Below are positions 16,180 through 26,070 of a stretch of DNA of 64,000 bases, piece by piece. The DNA is from Terriglobales bacterium (GTDB taxonomy: Bacteria > Acidobacteriota > Terriglobia > Terriglobales > Acidobacteriaceae). The notes under the pieces were generated by a model. That model had not been told where the DNA came from and did not search any database. It saw nothing but the letters and a program-made list of their open reading frames with translations. Position 1 is the stretch's first letter, and each line of letters opens with the position of its first letter. Where the stretch lies: contig DATHMF010000022.1 in NCBI GenBank assembly GCA_035487355.1, positions 62,001 through 126,000 on the forward strand. Reading direction: 5' to 3'. The translations under genes and the position numbers were made by a program.

Positions 16180-18015
16180 GTGCAGTCTGCGGAGAATCTG
16201 GGGATGAACTCCTTGCACAATGACAAATTCCGATCGCTCTTGGGACAAGGACAATGGTCAGATCTGGTCTCACTGGTAAAAGAGATGCCCGTGTCTCTCG
16301 CCGCTGACTTGATTGGCAGCTTATCCGATGAGCATCAGCAAACGCTCTTTCGCCTTTTGCCGGTACAACTTGCTGCTGCTGTGATTACAAAATTCCCTTA
16401 CTATCACCAATACATTCTGCTGCACACGCGCCCTCCCAAGGAAATGCGCGAGATTATTGATCACATGGCGCCAGATCAGCGCATGCAACTTTTTGATGAG
16501 CTTCCCGAAGAAGTTTGGCAGCGCCTGATGGATGAACTCGCCGGCCGCGAGTATGCCGCACCGCAGACAGACGACGCTGCGGAAGCCCGCATCGTCCCTC
16601 CTGAAGCGGAAGTCACCGCTCCCTTCCCAGGCCCGCCGCTTGTCCGGCGCGAGCGCGAGACCAGCGAGACGGTGATTGAGGCCCGCGGCGTCGAAAAATC
16701 ATTTCTCCAGCCTGATGGCACTCGCGTTCAAGTGATCGCGCCCCTGGATATTTCGATTTATTCGGGGACCGTGGTTGCATTGCTGGGGGCTTCCGGATGC
16801 GGTAAATCAACTCTTCTCAGAATCCTTTCGGGATTGGCTGCGCCTTCTTCGGGCTGTGTTCTGTGGCATGGTACACCCTGTGCAGAGGCAACTCCCAATG
16901 TCGCGATTGTTTTTCAGAGTTTTGCTTTGTTCCCCTGGCTTACTGTTCTGGAGAATGTTGAAGCTCCGTTGATGGCCCGTGGTGTAACTGCACCCGAGCG
17001 CCGTCGCCGGGCATTGCACGTGCTCGATACAGTTGGATTAAAGGGATTTCAAACCGCGTACCCCAAGGAGCTTTCCGGCGGAATGAAACAGCGCGTCGGC
17101 TTTGCGCGGGCCCTGGTGGTTCAACCCGAAGTGCTGTTCATGGACGAGCCTTTTTCTGCACTCGACGTGCTCACCGCTGAAAGTCTGCGCGGTGAACTGC
17201 TGGAGCTCTGGCTCAACCAGAAAATTGATACGAAAACAATTTTTATTGTCACTCACAATATTGAAGAGGCCGTACTGCTGGCCGACCGAGTGATCGTGCT
17301 GGGACGCAATCCTGCCCACATTCGGGCAGATTTCCGCATTCCGCTGGCGCAGCCGCGTGAGAGGAAGTCGCCGCAGTTCCTCCTGTACGTTGATTACATT
17401 TACAAGGTGATGACCAAGCCAGAGGTTGCGTTTGCTCCACCTCCCGAAGTCGGCCAGAAGCGGATCTACCAGCCGTTGCCTCATGCCCGCCCCGGAGGCA
17501 TTGCTGGATTGCTGGAGTTGCTTGTGGACCGCGGCGGCGCGGAAGACCTTTACCACCTTGCCGAGCAACTGCTGATGGATATTGAGGATCTGCTGCCCAT
17601 CATCGAAGCTGCCGCGCTGCTTGGCTTTGCCCGGCTGGAGCAAGGTGACGTGGAGATTACTCCTGAAGGCCGCAGCTTTGCTGAAGCCGATATTGCCACC
17701 CGTAAGACCTTATTTCGCCATGCATCTCTGAAAAATGTGCTTCTGTTCCAGCAAATCGAGAGTACGCTGCGCGCAAAAGCCGACCACACCATTCCTCTGG
17801 AACTTTTCCGCGACCTGCTTGACGAGCACTATCCTGAAAATGAAGTTGAGCGTCAACTTGAAACTGCGCTCCACTGGGGGCGCGATTGCGAACTCTTCAC
17901 CTATGATTCTGGCAACGAGAGGCTTCAGTTGATATTGCATCCGGAAGAGAAGACCGGCCAAGAGCGGGAAAGCGCCGCCGCGGAAAACAAGTCTTCGGAA
18001 GTCAAATCCTCATGA
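16180..18015 (+). CDS. ABC transporter ATPase with N-terminal MgtE_N domain
   Basis: 611 aa from GTG 16180; an ATG at 16204 is an equally possible start. Residues about 20-125 match the MgtE intracellular N-domain (LFRLLPVQLAAAVITKF, then 'MAPDQRMQLFDELPEEVWQRL'). An ABC ATPase of the nitrate/sulfonate/taurine (NrtC/SsuB) group follows: Walker A GASGCGKST at about 203, signature LSGGM at about 298, Walker B and 'VLFMDEPFSALD' from about 317. The C-terminal 140 residues fit the AAA-associated regulatory domain of this ATPase group. Its stop overlaps the permease start (ATGA). The substrate is unknown and no binding protein is adjacent. The MgtE_N fusion suggests cytoplasmic gating by an ion or nucleotide, as in MgtE, but this is inference. 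Confidence 0.9.
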   Translation: MQSAENLGMNSLHNDKFRSLLGQGQWSDLVSLVKEMPVSLAADLIGSLSDEHQQTLFRLLPVQLAAAVITKFPYYHQYILLHTRPPKEMREIIDHMAPDQRMQLFDELPEEVWQRLMDELAGREYAAPQTDDAAEARIVPPEAEVTAPFPGPPLVRRERETSETVIEARGVEKSFLQPDGTRVQVIAPLDISIYSGTVVALLGASGCGKSTLLRILSGLAAPSSGCVLWHGTPCAEATPNVAIVFQSFALFPWLTVLENVEAPLMARGVTAPERRRRALHVLDTVGLKGFQTAYPKELSGGMKQRVGFARALVVQPEVLFMDEPFSALDVLTAESLRGELLELWLNQKIDTKTIFIVTHNIEEAVLLADRVIVLGRNPAHIRADFRIPLAQPRERKSPQFLLYVDYIYKVMTKPEVAFAPPPEVGQKRIYQPLPHARPGGIAGLLELLVDRGGAEDLYHLAEQLLMDIEDLLPIIEAAALLGFARLEQGDVEITPEGRSFAEADIATRKTLFRHASLKNVLLFQQIESTLRAKADHTIPLELFRDLLDEHYPENEVERQLETALHWGRDCELFTYDSGNERLQLILHPEEKTGQERESAAAENKSSEVKSS

Positions 18016-19769
18016 CTCGGCAATCAACCTCAGCCGCCCTTCGCTCCCTCGTTCTTCCCTGGGGGGTAATCCCTCGTTCCAGCCGTTCTTTTCTGACTGA
18101 TCTCCCGATCTTTGGCCTTGGGCTCGCCCTCTTCTACAGCGTTATTGCCATCAGTCGTTATTGGAGCGGCCCTCTTACCGCTCAGGTTGAGATTGATCTT
18201 CATCCTCGTGCTCTTCCTGTTTATGTCTTTTATTCGGTGATGCGCATTTCGATTGCCTATTTTTTGAGTCTGGCATTCACCTTAATCTATGGCTACATCG
18301 CCGCGTATAACGCGCGGGCTGAGCGCTTCATGATTCCTCTGCTTGATGTGCTGCAATCCATTCCTGTGCTGAGCTTTCTGCCGGGCGTAATGCTGGCCAT
18401 GGTTGCGCTATTTCCCAGGAGACAACTGGGCCTGGAACTTGGCGCCATCCTGCTGATCTTCACCGGCCAGGTCTGGAACATGGCTTTCAGCTTCTACGCC
18501 TCGCTGAAGAGCATTCCGCAAGAAATGCGGGAAGCGGCACAGCTTTATCGCTTTAGCTGGTGGCAGTCATTCACGCAAATGGAGCTGCCCTACGCTGTGA
18601 TCGGATTGGTTTGGAATTCCATGATGTCTGTGGCCGGCGGCTGGTTTTTTCTGATGGCCTGCGAGATGTTTGTCCTGGGCAACCGTGACTTTCGCCTGCC
18701 CGGTCTGGGTGCATATCTTCAGACCGCGGCCAGCGCCGGCGATACGCGTGCAATTCTCTGGGGTGTGGGCGCGATGCTGGTGGTCATTATATTGACCGAT
18801 CAGCTCGTCTGGCGGCCGCTGATCGCCTGGGCCCAGAAGTTCAAGTTCGAGAATGTCGAAGCCACTGACGTCCCGCGCTCTCCCATTTTGGACCTGATTC
18901 GCCGCTCAAAGCTGATAGCCTTTCTCTCGCGCAAATCGGTAACACCATTGCGAGAGGCCCTTGTATTGCATTTTGCGCACAGAGATTTGCGTCCGGAATC
19001 GAGCGGCGGAAAAACCCAGACGCGGACGTGGCTTTTGTGGGCGTTGGGAGCCGCACTGCTGGTTGGAATCGCCTACGCAGTTTTCAATAGCGCTGTTCTG
19101 TTGGCGGGGCTGCATCGTGAAGAGTTGAAGAGCGTGGTTGTTGGAGCGGCCGCAACCTTTCTGAGAGTAAATCTCACGCTGGTACTCGGCGCCTTGTGGA
19201 CAATTCCCGTGGGGGTTGCCATTGGATCTCGTCCCAGGCTCGCGCGTGTGGCTCAGCCGATTGCACAAATTGCTGCATCCGTACCGGCGACTGCATTGTT
19301 CCCCATCGTTCTTCTCGCGCTGGTTCGCTTCGGGGGCGGGCTGGGCGCAGGTTCGATTGTGCTTTTGTTGTTGGGCACGCAGTGGTACATCCTGTTCAAT
19401 GTGATTGCCGGTGCCAGCGCCATTCCCACCGATTTGAAAGAAGTATGCAATGTCTTCTCTTTCAGCAAATTTGAGCGTTGGCGGAAGCTGATCCTGCCAG
19501 GCATTTTTCCCTTTTTGGTCACCGGCCTGGTGACTGCATCGGGCGGCGCCTGGAATGCGAGCATTGTGGCAGAATACTTTCACTTCAAAGGAGAAACATT
19601 CTCTACCACCGGTCTGGGTGCGGTGATCAGCCAGGCCACCGACAATGGCAATTTCAGATTGCTTCTTGCGGCTACGGTTTGCATGGCCGCGATTGTAGTT
19701 ACCATCAATCGCCTGGTTTGGCGGCGCATGTATCGTTTGGCGGCGACCAGATTTAAACTCGAAGCCTAG
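18012..19769 (+). CDS. Two-domain ABC transporter permease
   Basis: 585 aa, overlapping the ATPase gene by 4 bases. It carries two BPD-type permease domains in one chain. The first has the EAA-loop equivalent 'EMREAAQLYRFSWWQSFTQM', the second 'DLKEVCNVFSFSKFERW' then LILPGIFPF. About twelve membrane segments are visible. Importers of the nitrate/sulfonate group normally use two separate copies of a 250-270-aa permease, so this is a fused pair with a central soluble linker (about residues 275-340). It forms a complete membrane unit with the MgtE_N ATPase. Confidence 0.93.
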   Translation: MTRQSTSAALRSLVLPWGVIPRSSRSFLTDLPIFGLGLALFYSVIAISRYWSGPLTAQVEIDLHPRALPVYVFYSVMRISIAYFLSLAFTLIYGYIAAYNARAERFMIPLLDVLQSIPVLSFLPGVMLAMVALFPRRQLGLELGAILLIFTGQVWNMAFSFYASLKSIPQEMREAAQLYRFSWWQSFTQMELPYAVIGLVWNSMMSVAGGWFFLMACEMFVLGNRDFRLPGLGAYLQTAASAGDTRAILWGVGAMLVVIILTDQLVWRPLIAWAQKFKFENVEATDVPRSPILDLIRRSKLIAFLSRKSVTPLREALVLHFAHRDLRPESSGGKTQTRTWLLWALGAALLVGIAYAVFNSAVLLAGLHREELKSVVVGAAATFLRVNLTLVLGALWTIPVGVAIGSRPRLARVAQPIAQIAASVPATALFPIVLLALVRFGGGLGAGSIVLLLLGTQWYILFNVIAGASAIPTDLKEVCNVFSFSKFERWRKLILPGIFPFLVTGLVTASGGAWNASIVAEYFHFKGETFSTTGLGAVISQATDNGNFRLLLAATVCMAAIVVTINRLVWRRMYRLAATRFKLEA

Positions 19770-19774
19770 CACGG

Positions 19775-21619
19775 CTACAACACCACTGTCGTTGCCGTTG
19801 AAGTGAAGATTCTGAACTTTATCCACACCGTTTTGTTTTTTGCGTCGTAAAACCAGCCTTCAGAGACGGCATCGAGGTCCGCTTGCGAAGCAAACTTTTT
19901 TACCGCTTTGCGGTCGCGCGCGACTTTGCGTGGACTCAACGCCTGCCGGTTGATTTTCAGCACATACGTTCGCTCCAGCAGTTTGCCGTTATAGTTGCCG
20001 CTGGCCGCGCCAATAGTGACCACCTCGCGCTTGAGGCGGTTGTCAGAGGTGAACTTGGTGGTGGAGAAGGCTCCGGCTGCGTACTGGGTGCTGATGCCGT
20101 CATCTTCGTATAACGTGTAATTGGTCGAGCCCGCGGGATAAATATCCAGCGTAATGGGATCAGCGGGCACCTGGTTCACCCACTGCATCACAGAGCCCAT
20201 GGGGATGATGGAGCCTGTTTTGATGAAGACAGGCTCGCGGTCAATGGGAGCGGGGACAGTTTGAGTGCTCCCGCCCTTGTAGATTGTTCCCGTCCAATAA
20301 TCGATCCAACCTGATCCTGGGGGAAAGCTTACAGATGCGGTGGTTGCACCCGCAGTAGTAACGGGCTGCACCAGGACCTGGCTGTCGCCCGAGCCATTGA
20401 CGATCTGGGCCGAACCAATCCAATGCACCTGGTACTGTACCGGCTTTTCGTGGTACTGGATTTGCGCGTTGGAGTAGCTGAAGGGCAGCAACCGGTAGCG
20501 CAGTTGGGTGTAGGTCTTGAAGATATCCTGCGCCTGCTTGCTGAACTGCCAGGGAAAGCGTGATCCGGTCAGAGTGGGTTTCGATCCGAAAAACTCCTGG
20601 CAAGGGGTAAACGTGGTGTACTCCAGCCAGCGGATGTATAGCTCGTCATCAGGAACTCCGTTATATCCGCCGGTATCACCGCACCAGAAAGCAGTGGTGT
20701 CGGGAGTATTCAGACCGGATGCGATGCGCATCTCGGCGACCAGTCCCTCCCAGGTAGCATGTGAGTCTCCAGTCCACATGCCAGGATACTGATCTGCGTT
20801 AGGGGATTTCTGCGTGTGCGTGAGCACAAATCCGCGGCCGCGGTTGGCTTCAGCAGAAACCTCGTAAGGTATCTTGCGATACAGGGTCTTGTAGTGGTCC
20901 TGGCTGTTGTTGCCGTCCTGGAGCACGCCGTCTTTGGGATACCCGCCGCCGGTGTCGAGCTTGAAGAAGTTAAGTCCCACGTCAGTCCACGGCTCGTTGA
21001 GTCCCCGCCACCATGCGACCGTTTCCGGGTTGGTGAAGTCGAAGACCCCGGTAAATTTGTTGCCGTGCCAGCCTTTGCCGTTCACTACATTGCCGGTCGA
21101 ATCTTCAACGAAGAGATGCTTCGCAACACCCCGTTTGTAAAGCGGACACTCCTGATCAACCCACGGCCACTCCCACACGCCGAAGTGGAAGTGGTTCTGG
21201 TGCAGAGTGCTGATCATAAGGGTGGGGTCAGGGAACTGCTGCGGATCGAAGGTGAAGCAGATGTAGCGGGCCGGTTCCTGGTTATAGTTGCCGCTGAGCC
21301 AGCTTGAATCAATCCAGTAAAGGTCGCCGCTATAATTCTCGCGAAGCTGCTTCATGTCGCTCAGCACCTGCGCCTGATCGTGATAGCTGCCGTAAAGTAC
21401 ACCGAAGGCCCACTGGGGCGGCAAAACCGGATTGCCATTGAATGCCACTGGGGCAGATGAGCTGGCGCCCGTCTGCGCCGTTCCAGCCGGAGTGTCACTC
21501 TGCGCTAAAACAGTTCCGACTCCCAGGGAGCACAATGATAAACACAGGAGCACAACATTCCCCAGTAGACGGCGATGCTGGTGGTGCATGGCGTTTCCTT
21601 TCCCGAATCGGTCAGCCAT
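19775..21619 (-). CDS. Secreted glycoside hydrolase family 31 enzyme
   Basis: 614 aa with a signal peptide (about 11-40). GGAGG lies seven bases before the ATG; a second start 10 codons in is possible. The catalytic barrel starts near residue 66 (PPQWAFGVLYGSYHDQAQVL) and carries nucleophile D222 (FFKLDTGGG) and acid/base D285 (WTGDSH). A C-terminal beta domain follows with 'REPVFIKTGSIIPMG'. GH31 enzymes cleave alpha-xylosides or alpha-glucosides. The usual N-terminal beta-sandwich of about 200 residues before the barrel is missing. Substrate cannot be told from sequence. It converges on the permease gene with a 5-base gap. Confidence 0.9.
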   Translation of the reverse strand: MADRFGKGNAMHHQHRRLLGNVVLLCLSLCSLGVGTVLAQSDTPAGTAQTGASSSAPVAFNGNPVLPPQWAFGVLYGSYHDQAQVLSDMKQLRENYSGDLYWIDSSWLSGNYNQEPARYICFTFDPQQFPDPTLMISTLHQNHFHFGVWEWPWVDQECPLYKRGVAKHLFVEDSTGNVVNGKGWHGNKFTGVFDFTNPETVAWWRGLNEPWTDVGLNFFKLDTGGGYPKDGVLQDGNNSQDHYKTLYRKIPYEVSAEANRGRGFVLTHTQKSPNADQYPGMWTGDSHATWEGLVAEMRIASGLNTPDTTAFWCGDTGGYNGVPDDELYIRWLEYTTFTPCQEFFGSKPTLTGSRFPWQFSKQAQDIFKTYTQLRYRLLPFSYSNAQIQYHEKPVQYQVHWIGSAQIVNGSGDSQVLVQPVTTAGATTASVSFPPGSGWIDYWTGTIYKGGSTQTVPAPIDREPVFIKTGSIIPMGSVMQWVNQVPADPITLDIYPAGSTNYTLYEDDGISTQYAAGAFSTTKFTSDNRLKREVVTIGAASGNYNGKLLERTYVLKINRQALSPRKVARDRKAVKKFASQADLDAVSEGWFYDAKNKTVWIKFRIFTSTATTVVL

Positions 21620-22013
21620 TCTTTTTCCTCCGTGTCAGTAGTGGGGGGTGGGGGGTACTACTTGAAGTAGTCCATTCAGTGTTAAGTCATTGAAATTAAA
21701 TAACATAAGCCACCATTACTTCAAGCAGTTTTAGTAGTCCCCCTAGCGCTCGATTCATGCCCCCTGACATCAATGTCTAGATCCCCAGGCAGACCTCAAG
21801 CGAAATGATAAGCGACAATTCCTCAGGGACCAACGGTTTGATACCGACTTAATACCACACTCCACCTCGTTCCGCGGGAGGGTTTAACACAAAGGGCACG
21901 AAGGAACATAACACGAAGGAACACAAAGTGCCCGACGGGAAAAACCTTCCGGCCCTGGGGCAACCGATTAGCATCAAAGCTGCACTATCCAACCCTACTT
22001 CATTTATTAAACC
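21620..22013. other. Intergenic region upstream of the GH31 gene
   Basis: About 390 bases without a gene. It holds a G-rich run (GGGGGGTGGGGGG near 21642), an inverted repeat ACTACTTGAAGTAGT at about 21658, and a related 'TTACTTCAAGCAG...TAGTAGTCCCCC' further on. Near 21890-21930 is a copy of the 'cacgaaggaacacaaag' intergenic repeat. The GH31 promoter should lie here. Confidence 0.5.
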
Positions 22014-25000
22014 CTACTTCCGGAATGGCTTGAAGCGCACCTTGAAGGTGTCGCTTGCTGTATTGTCTGCCGTGGTTGCGTCGGTTGTATTGCTGGCTTC
22101 AGCAGCGATTGCCGTGAACGTGCGTACACCACTGAAGAGCGGCCTCACATTGACGGTGAATACCGCATTGGTGCTGGCCGCGAGCACAGGAATGCTGCAC
22201 TGTATGGTGCCGGCGCTGGGCGGATTGCAACTCGCCCCTCCGGGTACAACGACGGAATCCAGTTCGAGCGGTCCGGCAACAGTACTCAGGGTAAGTGCAA
22301 CCGTGGCCGGATTGGTGGCGTCGTTATTGGTCACGGTCACGGTAATCGCTACCTTGCCTCCAAATGGAATGACCACCGGATTATTCGCCGCGTGCGTGAC
22401 GGTGACGCTGATGTCGGCTGTCAATCCTGCGGCGCCGGTCACATTTTGCGTGAGTACAGACGAGGTGCTGGTAAGAAAGTTGGGATCTCCGCTATAAACG
22501 GCCGTGATGCTATGTGCGCCTATGCTAAGCGCATTGGTAGCGAAGGTTGCGGTCCCGCCGGAGAGGGTATTGGTCCCTAAGACCGTGCTTCCATCCTTGA
22601 AGGTTACCGTGCCGGTGGGCGGCCCTAGAGGACCACTCACGGTTGCGGTGAAAGTAACAGAGGTTGAGAAGGCTGATGGATTGGCTGAAGAAATCACATT
22701 TGTGGTCGTGGCAAAGGGAGCAATCCCAATTTCCCACATGCCACGCCCGTGAGTGGCAACCCGGAGCACACGGTTTGGGCTCTGGATGGCGATATCGAAA
22801 CACGCAACCCGCGGAAGCCCGGTGCCATAGGGGTTCCAGGTGGTTCCTCCGTCCCTGGAGAAGTACACACCGATATCCGTGGCGGCATACACAAAATTGG
22901 AGTGCAGCGGATCTACGACTATGGAATTCGTCGGAACATCGGGAATACCGTTGCCCGAGGCTGTCCAGGTAGGGGGCGCGCCGCTGAGGTTGGTGGTCTT
23001 CCACACATGCTGACCGGCCGGCAAGCCGTAGCCATCGAGCGTGACGTAAGCGGTGTTTTGATTGTTGGGATCAATCACAGCCCGGGCCACATAAAAGGCC
23101 GGGATGGGACCGGTAATATCGGTTAGGGTCGAGGAGCCGGTGGTAGTGCCGAATATCTGGCCATCGGCCAGGCCCACAATGCGGACGTTATCGTTTTGGG
23201 GCGCGATGGCGATCGTGCTAATGGGAATACCATTCGCCGTGAGGGGAGCCTGGCTGACCAGTGGCATCGTCGTGCCCTGGTTGGCAGAACGGTAGAGCCG
23301 GTCGCTGCCATAATAAACCGTGTTCGGATTTCCTGGCCCTAAAGCTATCGGGGCATAGAACAGAACATTGTCGTTAATAGAAATGCCGTTGAACGAATCG
23401 GTTGTGCCGTCGCAGTGCACGGTTGGATCTACAAGTCCTCCGTAAATGCCCATAAAAGACCATTGGGCTTCGGTGGCGCAGGGTGTAGTTTTCGTGCGGG
23501 CAAAACCAATCAAGTTGCCAGTCTGATTGAAATAGGTGTGATACATCACGACATTCGTAGTATCGGCGGCATTCTGATCAATCAGGGCGTACCCGCCATC
23601 GCCGAAGTCAGCGCGGAACCAGCTTCCATCGGCCCGCATCATGGGTGTGCCGTTATCTTGAGTGCCGCCGATCATGAAATTACGGTCACTGGGATGCAAG
23701 GCCAGGCTCTGGAATTGCGTAGCTTTGAATCCGGATGTGTTGCGGCTGGTCCAGGTATTGCCGCCGTCGGCGGAACGCCAAACGCCGCCATCGTTGCCTT
23801 CATACATGACAGTGAAGTCAGAAGGAGCATAGACAATAGCATGAGTATCGGCGTGCAGGGTGCCATTAGGCGAAGTAAATGAGGTCCCGCCATTGATGGT
23901 CTTTTGCAGAGGTAAATTGCCGCCTCCGCCCAGGAAGAAAGTATTGGCATCATCAGGTTTGAGGGCGACCACAGCATCGTAAAAGCACTGCCCGTCACAA
24001 TAGTTTGCGGCAGCAGCAACCGGAGTTCCCCAGGTAGCGCCGCCATCGGTGGAAATCCGCACCGTACCAGTGGCACCGCCGCCATCGCCGCTGCCGGCCA
24101 GCACAGTGACCGTGGAGGTCACTTTATTAATGGCAAACTTCATGGTGACCGCAAATAACTGCAAAGTTTGCGTAAAGGTTACTGTTGTCGGGTCTGCGGC
24201 CGCAGCATTGGTGCTGCGGTAGTAGCCGCCATCGCCGGGAGCAGCATTTCCAAAAACAGCGGTGACAAGGTTGTTGGGATTGCCCGGCTCCATGGCAATA
24301 TCTGTAATGCTGCGGTTGCCGCTCACCGTGGCCACAGTGAGTTTTGCGAATGTAACCGACCCCGCCGGACCGGCGGCGTTGGTGGAGCGGTACAGACCAC
24401 GCGCAGGCAGAACCGCCGCCGTGCTTCCGCTCAGACCGGAAAAACCCGACGTGGTAGACACAAAGATTGTATTGGGGTCGGTAGGATGAACCAGGATTTG
24501 TGAAATCGAGCGGCCGGTAAAAACATCAACGTTGCTGCCGTTTTTATTAAGAGGCCCAACCAGCACGGGGCTGGTATCGGCATTGTCAATGCGGTATACG
24601 CCTACACCAAAAAAGCTATCGAGCGCGAAGTTTCCCTCGCCGGTCCCCACATAGATGGTTGAGGGTTGCGAGGGAGCAATGGCAATGGCGCCAACCGCCA
24701 GAGACAAGGCGTTATCCAGCAAGGGCGTCCAGGTTGCTCCGCCGTCAAGCGAGCGGAAGACCCCGCCCTGGGCTGCGCCCACATAAACAATATTGGGGTT
24801 GGTAGGATGCACCGCAATCGCGGTAACGCGTCCGCTGACCGCAACCTCGCTGGGCGAGGTCTGCCCGTTGGGAATTGGAGAAGGACCAAGCTCCGTCCAG
24901 GGGAAACTGAGAGTAAAGGGAACAATGGTTCCCGGCGCTGCGGATACGTTTCGGTTTCCGTAGATCTGCTGCTCCTGCTGTTCCATGGTGCGGATGGCAT

Positions 25001-25367
25001 CCATGCGAATGTGGAGATCGGGGGGATTATTTGGGTCAATACCACGAATGCGGCCAATATATTCCGAGCGCAACTGCAGATACGTCTGCTTATCTATCTT
25101 GCCTCGCAAGAAAGCCGGCACGTCGGGGTCGTTTTCCTCATTCTCGCCGACTTGAGCTGCCGGCTGTGCGCTCGCGGAGTTTTGGGAAGTTTTCTGCTGT
25201 GCTTCCTGGGCTTTCTCGGCCCGGGACTCTTTCGTCACGCTTTTCTTCGACGCGTTCTTTTTACCGGGGGCAGAGTAAGCACCCTGCGGCAGAGCGACCA
25301 ACCCGAAAAAGAAAAGGGTTAAAACGATTGAACGGATTACCTGCGAGCAGCGGATATAGGTAAACAT
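22014..25367 (-). CDS. Large secreted BNR/sortilin-type repeat protein with Ig-like domains
   Basis: 1117 aa from ATG 25367 (AGGAG eleven bases upstream; an earlier start would precede the signal peptide). After the signal peptide and a Lys/Ala/Gln-rich linker, about residues 140-850 form repeated beta-propeller blades with Asp-box-like motifs (GGVFRSLDGGATWTP, SADGGNTWTSRNTSG, SRDGGTTWNPYGTG). They are followed by a bacterial Ig-like domain ('GTVTFKDGSTVLGTNTLSGG') and a DUF11-like domain ('VAITVTVTNND'). Such proteins bind or process glycans or proteins outside the cell. No catalytic residues of a sialidase are clear. It is the first gene of its strand after a long spacer. Confidence 0.85.
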   Translation of the reverse strand: MFTYIRCSQVIRSIVLTLFFFGLVALPQGAYSAPGKKNASKKSVTKESRAEKAQEAQQKTSQNSASAQPAAQVGENEENDPDVPAFLRGKIDKQTYLQLRSEYIGRIRGIDPNNPPDLHIRMDAIRTMEQQEQQIYGNRNVSAAPGTIVPFTLSFPWTELGPSPIPNGQTSPSEVAVSGRVTAIAVHPTNPNIVYVGAAQGGVFRSLDGGATWTPLLDNALSLAVGAIAIAPSQPSTIYVGTGEGNFALDSFFGVGVYRIDNADTSPVLVGPLNKNGSNVDVFTGRSISQILVHPTDPNTIFVSTTSGFSGLSGSTAAVLPARGLYRSTNAAGPAGSVTFAKLTVATVSGNRSITDIAMEPGNPNNLVTAVFGNAAPGDGGYYRSTNAAAADPTTVTFTQTLQLFAVTMKFAINKVTSTVTVLAGSGDGGGATGTVRISTDGGATWGTPVAAAANYCDGQCFYDAVVALKPDDANTFFLGGGGNLPLQKTINGGTSFTSPNGTLHADTHAIVYAPSDFTVMYEGNDGGVWRSADGGNTWTSRNTSGFKATQFQSLALHPSDRNFMIGGTQDNGTPMMRADGSWFRADFGDGGYALIDQNAADTTNVVMYHTYFNQTGNLIGFARTKTTPCATEAQWSFMGIYGGLVDPTVHCDGTTDSFNGISINDNVLFYAPIALGPGNPNTVYYGSDRLYRSANQGTTMPLVSQAPLTANGIPISTIAIAPQNDNVRIVGLADGQIFGTTTGSSTLTDITGPIPAFYVARAVIDPNNQNTAYVTLDGYGLPAGQHVWKTTNLSGAPPTWTASGNGIPDVPTNSIVVDPLHSNFVYAATDIGVYFSRDGGTTWNPYGTGLPRVACFDIAIQSPNRVLRVATHGRGMWEIGIAPFATTTNVISSANPSAFSTSVTFTATVSGPLGPPTGTVTFKDGSTVLGTNTLSGGTATFATNALSIGAHSITAVYSGDPNFLTSTSSVLTQNVTGAAGLTADISVTVTHAANNPVVIPFGGKVAITVTVTNNDATNPATVALTLSTVAGPLELDSVVVPGGASCNPPSAGTIQCSIPVLAASTNAVFTVNVRPLFSGVRTFTAIAAEASNTTDATTADNTASDTFKVRFKPFRK

Positions 25368-26070
25368 TTGCGCTTTCTCTCCTAGAAATCTTGAATGGTG
25401 GAAACAGTACATGACGGTCAACTTATTCAACACAGGGCCGAGTTGGTTTAGGTTTGGTGTTTTATGGGAAGGCGGATTCCAGCTTTCCCAATGACCTGAC
25501 CCTCTTGCTCTCCAGGGAGGAAAGAAGCAGTAGTTCAGGCGAAGTCGATGCTTAGTTCCCAGCTATGCTAGAACCTCGTAAGGCAAGTTGGCAATTAACT
25601 ATTTGGTAAATAGTAGATTTTCGCAGCTACTGCGGAGGCAATAGTTTATTGCCTTTTCCTGAAAGGAAGTTTTATCAGACTGCTTCTTAAAGTTCTAAAC
25701 GGTTTTCAAAACCCAAGTTCATTCTGGCACAACAGCCATTTTTGAAATTGTGTCCCGCTTTTAATAGGGCTTTAATGGCTGGCGATAACCAAGAGAAGCA
25801 AATTCTTCGTGAAGCTTGGCTGCAAGAAAACATCTCGATAGCGTTCTGATCTTGAAGACACCTCTGGGAATCAGCCTTATGCGGCTATGTAGACACCAAC
25901 GCGGAGTTAGAAGGCTCACCCCGCTCGGAGCACTAGCCCGATATTCAGCCTTTGAAGGAAGCAACATGTGTCTAGGGTTATTACTTTGTGTGCTGTTCGT
26001 CTCGCCGTCGGCTCGTGTGGTTCGGGCTCACCCGTAACAATGGGCAGGCTAAATTGAAAGGTGATAACTC
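25368..26070. other. Intergenic region with hairpins
   Basis: About 700 bases without a convincing gene. Hairpins include ACTATTTGGTAAATAGT near 25597 and GGCAATAGTTTATTGCC followed by TTTT near 25633, the latter resembling a weak plus-strand terminator. Frames here start poorly and have no recognisable family. It lies between divergently transcribed genes and should hold both promoters. Confidence 0.5.

Noticed and set aside
18906-19826. 306-codon minus-strand frame across the permease gene
   Set aside because: Antisense to a confident membrane protein. It translates to a His/Gln/Asn-rich sequence with no domain.
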